Source of the DNA: JALYUM01 sp036688685
GTDB lineage: Bacteria; Pseudomonadota; Gammaproteobacteria; Burkholderiales; Burkholderiaceae_D
DNA length: 64,000 nt
Direction: 5' to 3'
NCBI RefSeq assembly: GCF_036688685.1
Contig: NZ_JAQQPS010000010.1
Span: 124,001-188,000, forward strand
Shown here: one piece after another, positions 8,657 through 15,867 of the stretch
Numbering within the stretch: the first letter of the stretch is position 1
Layout: the number at the start of each line of letters is the position of its first letter
The notes under the pieces: model-generated
Seen by the model: only the letters and a program-made list of their open reading frames with translations
Database searches by the model: none
What the model was told of the DNA's origin: nothing
Program-made: the position numbers and the translations under genes

Positions 8657-9827
8657 GCAGCGCGCCCAGGCGCGCCACCGCTTCTTCGATGCGTTCGAAT
8701 TTGGTGGCGTACGAAAAGCGCACGTGGCGCTGCGGCGCCGCAAAGCCGAAATCGTCGCCCGGCACGATCGCCACGCCGGTGTCAAGCAGCACCGCCATGC
8801 AGAAGGCCGTGCTGTCGTGCGCCAGCCGATGGTTCACGGCGCTGATATCGGCATACACATAAAACGCGCCGTCGGGCGTGACGGGAATCGAGAAGCCCAG
8901 TTCACGCAGGGCCGGCACGAGGTAATCGCGGCGGCGCTGGAATTCGCGCCGGCGTGCTTCGTACAGGGCCAGCGACTCTGGATGGAAGCATGCCAGCGCC
9001 GCGTGCTGCGCGATGGTCGACGGGCAGATGAACAGGTTCTGCGCGAGCTTTTCGAAGGTCGGCACCAGCTGGTCGGGCACCACCAGCCAGCCCAGGCGCC
9101 AGCCGGTCATGTTGAAGTATTTGGAAAAACTGTTGACCGTGATGACGTCCGGATCGACCTGCAGCGCGGATGAATGCGCGCCTTCGTAGTGCAGGCCCTG
9201 GTACAACTCGTCGACCACGGCAAAGCCGCCTTGCGCGCGCACGGCTGCCAGCATTTCCCGCAGTTGCGCAGCTGTCATCGAGGTGCCGGTGGGGTTCGAT
9301 GGCGACGCGACGATGACGCCGCGCGTGCTGGCGTTCCAGCGATCGGTGATATGTGCGGCGGTGAGTTGGTAGCGGTCGCGCGCATGGGCTTCGACCAGCA
9401 CCGGCTTGCCGCCAAAGGCCGTAACGAAATGGCGGTTGCACGGGTAGCACGGGTCGGGCATGAGCACTTCGTCGCCTTCCCCCACCAGCGCCGCGCAGGC
9501 CAGCAGCAGCCCGGCCGAGGCGCCGGCCGTGACGACGATGCGGCGCGGATCGATGGTCAAGCCACAGGTGGCCAGGTAGTGTTCGGCGATGGCGGCGCGC
9601 AGCGTGGCCAGGCCGAGCGCATCGGTGTACTGGGTGGCGCCCGCTTCGATGGCGGCAATGGCGGCCGCCGCCACGCGCGGCGCGGCCGTGAAATCGGGCT
9701 CGCCGACACTCATGCTGATCACGTCGACGCCGTCCTGGCGCAGGGCGGTGGCCGCTTTCACGACCTCCATCACGCGAAACGGTTCGATGGCGTGGACACG
9801 GCTGGCGAGGTGGTCGAGTGGGGACAT
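8649..9827 (-). CDS. Class I/II pyridoxal-phosphate aminotransferase
   Basis: A 392-aa fold-type I PLP enzyme of the aspartate/aromatic aminotransferase superfamily. Visible motifs are SVGEPDF near the N-terminus, TAGASAGL in the PLP phosphate region, SPSNPTG, DELYQGLHY, the Schiff-base lysine in SFSKYFNMTGWRLGW and the substrate-binding Arg in HVRFSYA. Several such enzymes in Burkholderiales act on glutamine or aromatic keto acids; the substrate cannot be assigned. The start at 9827 is chosen because family homology begins at MSPLDHLASRVHAIEPF. ATG 9836 and 9908 are alternatives, and no clear ribosome-binding site decides. Confidence 0.88.
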   Translation of the reverse strand: MSPLDHLASRVHAIEPFRVMEVVKAATALRQDGVDVISMSVGEPDFTAAPRVAAAAIAAIEAGATQYTDALGLATLRAAIAEHYLATCGLTIDPRRIVVTAGASAGLLLACAALVGEGDEVLMPDPCYPCNRHFVTAFGGKPVLVEAHARDRYQLTAAHITDRWNASTRGVIVASPSNPTGTSMTAAQLREMLAAVRAQGGFAVVDELYQGLHYEGAHSSALQVDPDVITVNSFSKYFNMTGWRLGWLVVPDQLVPTFEKLAQNLFICPSTIAQHAALACFHPESLALYEARRREFQRRRDYLVPALRELGFSIPVTPDGAFYVYADISAVNHRLAHDSTAFCMAVLLDTGVAIVPGDDFGFAAPQRHVRFSYATKFERIEEAVARLGALLT

Positions 9828-9960
9828 GGCGGGCATGGAAGCGATGGACGCCAGTATCTTAACCGGGACGCAAAAAGCATGCAGGACGACGGGCATACGT
9901 CGTCGCATGCCGATCGCGGGTGATCGTGCTGGCGGGCGATGCCGCCGGCGCCCGGCATGG

Positions 9961-10215
9961 TTAGAGCGAGCTAATCAGCTTTGCGCCACATGACGTGGAA
10001 TCGTTCGCGTAAGCATAGGCACGTCCCTGATGCCGCGCGCCGGCACCGTCGGGCTTGATCGGGTAGTTGCCCTTGCATTTGGGGCAGAATGTCATGTCGT
10101 CCGCAAGTGCCGCATCACGTCCCAGCACCCGCGTGCCCGATGAGGCAGAAATGACTGTACCGCCGTGGTCGGTCTTGTCGTTTAGTCGAACCACTTGGCG
10201 TCCTTCGTGCTTCAT
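9961..10215 (-). CDS. PAAR-domain T6SS spike tip protein
   Basis: An 84-aa protein of the PAAR superfamily, whose members sharpen the VgrG trimer of the type VI secretion spike. The start matches short stand-alone PAAR proteins (VVRLNDKTDHGGTVISASSG), followed by a FCPKCKG segment with two Cys and a C-terminal AYANDSTSCGAKLISS. The clear ribosome-binding site AAGGAT lies 7 nt before the ATG. It is the last gene of the vgrG-effector-immunity operon, 84 nt after the second immunity gene. No toxin domain is fused to it, so it probably only caps the spike. Confidence 0.83.
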   Translation of the reverse strand: MKHEGRQVVRLNDKTDHGGTVISASSGTRVLGRDAALADDMTFCPKCKGNYPIKPDGAGARHQGRAYAYANDSTSCGAKLISSL

Positions 10216-10299
10216 TGGGGTATCCTTTCAAGTTGGCGTCGGCAGACGTATTGATACATTTAAGTGTTCATCTGACGAACGCAGAACATCCAGTCCTGC

Positions 10300-11919
10300 T
10301 TACTTCCGACCGGGCGCTTCTGCCTCGATCAAATGCCACTTCAGCTCGCCACTCTGCAAAGGCAGCATCCAATCCTGCTTCACATTTGGGAATGGTTGCT
10401 CAGCGCGCAGCCATCGTTGCCGCCACGGTTGATTGACCGTCTGTTCGAGCGGGTGTCCAGGCGGTAGCCACGGCTGCCAGGTGCCGGTTATCGGGCAGGC
10501 CGCGTGGTCCTCGCAGACCATGGGCGGGTGCGGGCGTTCCACCTGGCGTGCCAGTGTGCGCACCGCACGTGGCTCTGCTGCGCCACCGTTGTTGTGCATC
10601 GTGAGGAGTCGTTGCCAGACCACGCGGGAAATATCGTCTTTTGTGATGCCGCCCGGATACCGCAGCGCTTCGAATGCTTCGCCTTTCTGGTACAGGCCCG
10701 GATGGATGGTGCCCAGGAATGCGCGCAGTTCCGCGCTTCCTGTCGTCGCGCTGGGTTGCCAGAAGCTTGCGACGGGCGCCGTCGGGCCATTGCTCGTTTC
10801 CTTGATCGGCAAAAAGGTGTAGGCAGCCTCGAGAAAGTACCGATCTTTTCGCGTTGACGCTTCGGTCGGCGCAGGCACGATGGGTTTTGGCGTGACCGCC
10901 ATGGCTGCGGCCAGGAGACTGTCGCGCGTGCCGTCCCACGGCGGCAACGGCGCAGGCGGCAAGGGGAGGATTCTGTCGAGATTCGGAAAGCGGCGGTCGG
11001 GGTTGAAGCTGAGGGCGTCGGCAAGCATGGCGTAGCGTTCACTGCGTGCTTTATCCAGAAATGGAACGTAAACGTCTTTGGGCGCGTGGTTCGGGTGGCC
11101 AAACTCGACATACAAACTAATAGCTGACTTCTCGCTGCCGCCCTTGACTCCCTCGTGCATTGCCTGCATTACCCGAGCGAGTGTTTCTGCAGTGGCCATG
11201 CCTGTTTCGTCTCCCTTTGCATCTCTTGGGACGTCGTACATATATTGCAGTTCATCTGCGCCAGGCCCGAACCCTTGCGCAAGCGCACATTCAAACATCT
11301 TGATTGCCACAGGTATGTTCCCCCAGTAGCCTTCTTTCAAACCGTCCGCACCTGCGTCGATCTTTTCACCCAAAAACGCCATCGAATGAGGATTGCCCAT
11401 CTCTGCTGCTCGTTGAAATAGTGCATATGCATCCCCGGAACCACCGAATATACCCGTCCCGTTCAACTGGTAAGTTCCCATTCTGTCGTATGCCGCCGGA
11501 ATGCCAAGGTCCATGGCTTGCGACACCAATGTCACCGCTTCCTTCGTGCCGTTCGGTGGATCACGTCCTTCGACGTAGAGGCTGGCCAGATTGAGCATGG
11601 CCTTCCAGTGATGACGGTCTGCCGCCTGACGGGTTAACCGGACGACTTTTTTGTAATCGAGGTCGTCATCGTAAACCAACGGATCTTCCAGGGCGCGCGC
11701 TTCCAGAAACCAGTCATTCGCCTGGGCATCAATCGGCGGCGTCTTCAGCGCTTCAATTTGACAGGTGAACGATGCAACATGCGGATTGAAATCAGGCAGT
11801 GCCTGGAGATTGGGCGGAAATTGAGTCGCGTCCATTTTGCACCCTGAAATGAAAAACGAAATGGAAATAGCGAAGGAATGGATCCAATTCTTCGGTGCGA
11901 TTCCTGATAAAGGACACAT
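10300..11919 (-). CDS. Sel1-repeat lipoprotein, second T6SS phospholipase immunity protein (Tli5-like)
   Basis: A 539-aa predicted lipoprotein. A hydrophobic signal (residues 11-26) ends in ISGC with C27 as the lipidated cysteine. The N-terminal half holds Sel1/TPR-like helical repeats at about residues 90-220 (ARALEDP, AMLNLASLYVEG, AAYDRMGTYQLNG, AYALFQRAAEMGN, AIKMFECALAQGFG). The C-terminal half is a conserved extension without a name I know. Sel1-repeat immunity proteins encoded next to PldB-type effectors block the lipase in the periplasm in Pseudomonas aeruginosa (PA5086-PA5088). By hand count it differs from its neighbour at about 34 of 539 positions. It follows an effector remnant by 2 nt, so it is an orphan immunity gene. 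Confidence 0.82.
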   Translation of the reverse strand: MCPLSGIAPKNWIHSFAISISFFISGCKMDATQFPPNLQALPDFNPHVASFTCQIEALKTPPIDAQANDWFLEARALEDPLVYDDDLDYKKVVRLTRQAADRHHWKAMLNLASLYVEGRDPPNGTKEAVTLVSQAMDLGIPAAYDRMGTYQLNGTGIFGGSGDAYALFQRAAEMGNPHSMAFLGEKIDAGADGLKEGYWGNIPVAIKMFECALAQGFGPGADELQYMYDVPRDAKGDETGMATAETLARVMQAMHEGVKGGSEKSAISLYVEFGHPNHAPKDVYVPFLDKARSERYAMLADALSFNPDRRFPNLDRILPLPPAPLPPWDGTRDSLLAAAMAVTPKPIVPAPTEASTRKDRYFLEAAYTFLPIKETSNGPTAPVASFWQPSATTGSAELRAFLGTIHPGLYQKGEAFEALRYPGGITKDDISRVVWQRLLTMHNNGGAAEPRAVRTLARQVERPHPPMVCEDHAACPITGTWQPWLPPGHPLEQTVNQPWRQRWLRAEQPFPNVKQDWMLPLQSGELKWHLIEAEAPGRK

Positions 11920-11921
11920 GT

Positions 11922-12165
11922 TTATCCAAGCCGAAGTACTGAGCTGGGGGAGTCGTCCAGTGGGACGTTAAAACGACGCCTTGACTTCTTTTGCTGGTCG
12001 GTCGACTGCGATTTTTGTGCTTTTTTGTTGTCCTCCATCAATTGAATCCAGTTGGGCTGCCGTGCCGGTTCTTGTTTTCGGCGAACATTGCACCCAACCG
12101 GTGGCGGCGCAACGCACTTCATCAATATGGACGGTTTCCGTGCGCAAGGACGAATCGGTACGCAT
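11922..12165 (-). pseudogene. Internally deleted and frameshifted remnant of a phospholipase D effector
   Basis: The first 26 codons from ATG 12165 match the N-terminus of the intact effector (TDSxLRTETVHIDEVRCAATG). One G is then missing where the intact gene reads VQW, which shifts the frame. After a short stretch matching the ENKN region, the sequence jumps to the effector C-terminus: NWIQLMEDNKKAQKS, ending PLDDSPSSVLRLG and the stop at 11922. About 1.79 kb with both catalytic HKD motifs is gone. The 2-nt spacing to the next ATG is the same as in the intact effector-immunity pair. The joint lies around GGCAGCCCAACTGG. It cannot encode an active lipase. Confidence 0.88.
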
Positions 12166-12185
12166 AAGTTTCAAAGCCCCCTTGA

Positions 12186-13805
12186 TTAGTTCCGTTTTGG
12201 CGCTTCTGCCTCGATCAAATGCCACTTCAGCTCGCCAATCTGCAATGGCAGCATCCAATCCTGCTTCACATTTGGGAAGGGCTGGTCAGCGCGCAGCCAT
12301 CGTTGCCGCCACGGTTGATTGACCGTCTGTTCGAGCGGGTGTCCTGGCGGTAGCCACGGTTGCCAGGTGCCGGTTATCGGGCAGACGGCGTGGTCGTCGC
12401 AGACCATGGGCGGGTGCGGGCGTTCCACCTGGCGTGCCAGCGTGCGCACCGCGCGCGGCTCTGCTGCGCCATCGTTGTTGTGCACAGTGAGGAGTCGTTG
12501 CCAGACCACGCGGGAAATATCGTCTTTTGTGATGCCGCCCGGATACCGCAGCGCTTCAAATGCTTCACCTTTCTGGTACAGGCCCGGATGGATGGTGCCC
12601 AGGAATGCGCGCAGTTCCGCGCTTCCTGTAGTCGCGGTGGGTTGCCAGAAGCTTGCGACGGGCGCCGTCGGGCCATTGCTCGTTTCCTTGGTTGGCAAGA
12701 AAGTGTAGGCAGCCTCAAGAAAGTACCGACCTTTTCGCGTTGACGCTTCGGTGGGCGCCGGCACGATGGGCTTTGGTGTGACCGCCATGGCTGCGGCCAG
12801 GAGACTGTCGCGCGTTCCGTCCCATGGCGGCAACGGCGCAGGCGGCAAGGGGAGGATTCTGTCGAGATTCGGAAAGCGGCGGTCGGGGTTGAAGCTGAGG
12901 GCGTCGGCAAGCATGGCGTAGCGTTCACTGCGTGCTTTATCCAGGAATGGAACGTAGACATATTGGGGCGCGTGGTTCGGGTTGCCAAACTCGACAAACA
13001 AACTGATTGCTGACATCTTGCTGCCGCTTTTAACTCCCTCGTGCATTGCGCGCATTACTCGAGCTAGTGTCTCGGGAGTGGCCATGCCTGTTTCGTCTCC
13101 CTTCGAATCTCTTGGGACGTTGTACATATATTGAAGTTCATCTGCGCCAGGCCCAAACCCCTGCGCAAGCGCACATTCAAACATTTTGATTGCCACAGGT
13201 ATGTTCCCCCAGTAGCCTTCTTTCAAACCGTCCGCACCTGCGTCGATCTTTTCACCCAAAAACGCCATCGAATGAGCATTGCCCATCTCTGCCGCTCGTT
13301 GAAAGAGTGCATATGCATCGCCGGAACCACCGAATACACCCGTCCCGTTCAGCTGGTAAGTTCCCATTCTGTCGTATGCAGCCGGAATGCCAAGGTCCAT
13401 GGCTTGCGACACCAATGTCACCGCTTCCTTAGTCCCGTTCGGTGGATCACGTCCCTCGACGTAGAGGCTGGCCAGATTGAGCATTGCCTTCCAGTGATGA
13501 CGGTCTGCCGCCTGGCGGGTTAACCGGACGACCTTTTTGTAATCGAGGTCGTCATCGTAAACCAACGGATCTTCAAGCGCGCGCGCTTCCAGAAACCAGT
13601 CATTCGCCTGGGCATCAATCGGCGGTGTCTTCAGCGCTTCAAATTGACAGGTGAACGATGCAACATGCGGATTAAAATCAGGCAGTGCCTGGAGATGGGG
13701 AGGAAGTTGAGTCGCGTCCATTTTGCACCCTGATATGAAAAATGAGATGGATATAGCGAAGGAATTGCACCAATTCTTTGGTGCGGTGCTTGGCAAACGA
13801 AACAT
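12186..13805 (-). CDS. Sel1-repeat lipoprotein, cognate T6SS phospholipase immunity protein (Tli5-like)
   Basis: A 539-aa lipoprotein directly behind the intact phospholipase effector: its ATG is 2 nt after the effector stop, so the two are translationally coupled and this is the likely cognate immunity protein. The signal sequence ends in ISGC (C27). Sel1-like repeats span about residues 90-220, then comes a long conserved C-terminal region. It is about 94% identical to the second copy; 11 of the roughly 34 differences fall in residues 229-282. As a periplasm-facing lipoprotein it would protect the cell from sister-cell delivery of the lipase. Its role is inferred from context and from the PldB/PA5088 precedent. 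Confidence 0.86.
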   Translation of the reverse strand: MFRLPSTAPKNWCNSFAISISFFISGCKMDATQLPPHLQALPDFNPHVASFTCQFEALKTPPIDAQANDWFLEARALEDPLVYDDDLDYKKVVRLTRQAADRHHWKAMLNLASLYVEGRDPPNGTKEAVTLVSQAMDLGIPAAYDRMGTYQLNGTGVFGGSGDAYALFQRAAEMGNAHSMAFLGEKIDAGADGLKEGYWGNIPVAIKMFECALAQGFGPGADELQYMYNVPRDSKGDETGMATPETLARVMRAMHEGVKSGSKMSAISLFVEFGNPNHAPQYVYVPFLDKARSERYAMLADALSFNPDRRFPNLDRILPLPPAPLPPWDGTRDSLLAAAMAVTPKPIVPAPTEASTRKGRYFLEAAYTFLPTKETSNGPTAPVASFWQPTATTGSAELRAFLGTIHPGLYQKGEAFEALRYPGGITKDDISRVVWQRLLTVHNNDGAAEPRAVRTLARQVERPHPPMVCDDHAVCPITGTWQPWLPPGHPLEQTVNQPWRQRWLRADQPFPNVKQDWMLPLQIGELKWHLIEAEAPKRN

Positions 13806-13807
13806 AT

Positions 13808-15841
13808 TTATCCTAGTCGCAGTACTGAGCTGCGGGCGTCGTCCAATGGGACGATAAATCCACTCATTAATTTCTGTAGCGGCTCTTTCGATTTCGATTT
13901 TTGCGCTTTCTTGTTGTCATCCATCAGCTGAATCCAGTTGCGCTGGGTATCCTTTATTTCCAGCGTAGAACAGTTCCCCCCGTCATGTTTGCCGCCGGTG
14001 AGCTGCCACCAGATAGCCTTTCTCAACGGCCCCGCCTGTCGAGGATCGTTGGTGGCGATGTTGATTTCGCTGTCGACGACCATGCTGCGCTGGTTCAGAT
14101 TGGCGCTGCCCAGCGTAAAAAAGCTGTCGTCAACCAGCATTAATTTGGAATGAATATAAATTTCACGATAGCGCCATTGGCGCGATGCCTGGTCGAATTC
14201 GCCGGAATTCAGAACCGCGACACACAGTTGCAGTCCGTACGTTTTTTCAAGTTCTTCAATCGTCGGCTTGTCAATTTTGTTCGCATCTTCAACGACAGGC
14301 GCAACCACGGGCGCATTCGCGCGCCTGTCGACAGCATCACCAAACGACGATTGTCTGGCGAGACGGGCCTTCAACGCGGCTTCCTTGTTGGCCTGATCGA
14401 TCAGCGCAACCTGACCTTTCAATCCAGCCTGTTGGCCCAGGGTTGCAAGGGTGTCGTAAGTGCGCGGTATCATCGGCGCCATTTCTGGCACCGGAATGAC
14501 GATGAACACGTACAGCATCGGCAAGTCTTCCCTGGTTTTGCCGATTTTTGCGCAGTTGCGGTTCCAGCCGGCGATCACCTTCTTGCGCACGGCCAGCAAG
14601 TGGTCAGCCCATTCCTTGTACTGAAAATACTGGTTCTCGATGTAGAGATAGCCAGTGCCGGCCGCGGCCACCCGCGTTGCATTGAAGTAGATATCCTTGA
14701 TCGTCACGTCGTTTTCTTCCGGCTGGGTTCTGACGATCTGCACGGACGAATGACTGTTGTCGGCTTTCCTGAGCAAAGCGGGCGGCGGCGATGTGCAGGA
14801 AAACAAAGCACCGGATGCTGCGCCTCCCGCACGTTGCCAGGCGCGCTCGAAATTTTCGTGAAGAGGAATGAGCGCCTGGCCGCCGTCGATGCGGCAGGCG
14901 TAGTCGCGATAAGGCTTCATGGACGCGAAGTCGAACCTCCCGTCTACGCCCTGGGTTTGTTCTCCTGTCGTGAGGGCGCCGCCATCCTCCCGCAGAGAAT
15001 CTTCGACACAATGCGAGGCCGTGTCCCAGTAGTTGGTGACCGAATTGAGACCCATGACGTAGCCCACCGCTTTGCTGCCGCCTTCGTAGGCGAAATCGAT
15101 CAGGACCGGCTTTTGATGGTGCGTACCCGCAAACACCATACCGGCATGCTCGACGATGGCGGGTGCCTGCTTTTCATGCCCCAGTGTCTTCTGAATCTCC
15201 GCGGGATCGCCACCGCGCGTGCGAATTTCAATGCCACGCAGCCAGCCTTTGAACGCGTAGTAAAACCAGCTATGGCAATATTCCTCGCGCGCCATGGCGA
15301 TTATTTTTTCACCGGCAAGATTCCATTCTTTCTTGTGGCGCCGCTCGCGCGCGTGTTCCCGCAGCATGTCGATGCTGCGGTGTGCATGAATTTGGCTCGC
15401 GTCCACTTCGCTACCGGGGCCGCGCCACGGGTTTGTTCCATGGGTGTAGCCAGGCATGTTCTTTTGTACCTTGCCGCCGCTATAGCTGTACCAGCACAGG
15501 AGGCGCACTTTCACGCCCCGTCTTGCAGCGGCAATCAGCAGGTCGCCATAGGTATCCGAACGAGGCCACACACTGCCGTTTCGATTCAATTCCATGCCGG
15601 GATCGAAACCCCAGAGCACAAGGTCAATGCTTTCGCTGGCGTCCTGAATATCTTTGGCGATTGCGGAAAAGCCTGCCTGCCCGCAGATATACATGGTCAG
15701 GCTGTTGTTATGTGTGATGGGATGGGAAGCGCTGCCTTTCTGGTTTTTGTTTTCGGCGAACCACTGCACCCGGCCGGTGGCGGCGCAACGCACTTCATCG
15801 ATGTGGACGGTTTCCGTGCGCAAGTACGAATCGGTACCCAT
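13808..15841 (-). CDS. T6SS phospholipase D effector, Tle5/PldB-like
   Basis: A 677-aa protein with two phospholipase D HKD motifs: H242-x-K244-x4-D249 (HQKPVLID) and H564-x-K566-x4-D571 (HSKLMLVD, followed by SANLNQRSM). The two half-sites form one active site that hydrolyses phospholipid head groups. The first ~45 residues (ETVHIDEVRCAATGRVQWFA) precede the catalytic domain and may serve loading. There is no signal peptide, as expected for a T6SS cargo. It lies 26 nt after vgrG and 2 nt before an immunity lipoprotein, the same order as the P. aeruginosa vgrG-pldB-immunity locus. AAAGGG upstream of the ATG serves as ribosome-binding site. Confidence 0.92.
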   Translation of the reverse strand: MGTDSYLRTETVHIDEVRCAATGRVQWFAENKNQKGSASHPITHNNSLTMYICGQAGFSAIAKDIQDASESIDLVLWGFDPGMELNRNGSVWPRSDTYGDLLIAAARRGVKVRLLCWYSYSGGKVQKNMPGYTHGTNPWRGPGSEVDASQIHAHRSIDMLREHARERRHKKEWNLAGEKIIAMAREEYCHSWFYYAFKGWLRGIEIRTRGGDPAEIQKTLGHEKQAPAIVEHAGMVFAGTHHQKPVLIDFAYEGGSKAVGYVMGLNSVTNYWDTASHCVEDSLREDGGALTTGEQTQGVDGRFDFASMKPYRDYACRIDGGQALIPLHENFERAWQRAGGAASGALFSCTSPPPALLRKADNSHSSVQIVRTQPEENDVTIKDIYFNATRVAAAGTGYLYIENQYFQYKEWADHLLAVRKKVIAGWNRNCAKIGKTREDLPMLYVFIVIPVPEMAPMIPRTYDTLATLGQQAGLKGQVALIDQANKEAALKARLARQSSFGDAVDRRANAPVVAPVVEDANKIDKPTIEELEKTYGLQLCVAVLNSGEFDQASRQWRYREIYIHSKLMLVDDSFFTLGSANLNQRSMVVDSEINIATNDPRQAGPLRKAIWWQLTGGKHDGGNCSTLEIKDTQRNWIQLMDDNKKAQKSKSKEPLQKLMSGFIVPLDDARSSVLRLG

Positions 15842-15867
15842 ACAAGCCCTTTAACAAGTTGTTGGCG

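Larger units (their letters stand above)
10300..13831 (-). repeat. Tandem duplication of effector tail plus immunity gene (period 1886 bp)
   Basis: Two copies of the unit immunity gene plus effector 3' tail lie head to tail: about 10300-11945 and 12186-13831. Both immunity stops, both immunity starts and both effector stops are offset by exactly 1886 bp. The immunity parts are nearly identical, while the effector tails upstream of them are clearly more different. The 5' end of the effector (near 12165 and 15841) is also repeated, so a whole effector-immunity pair was once duplicated. Confidence 0.9.

Noticed and set aside
10300..13831. Insertion sequence or transposon as source of the 1886-bp repeat
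   Set aside because: No transposase, terminal inverted repeats or target duplication were found; the repeat boundaries follow gene ends, which fits an unequal crossover.
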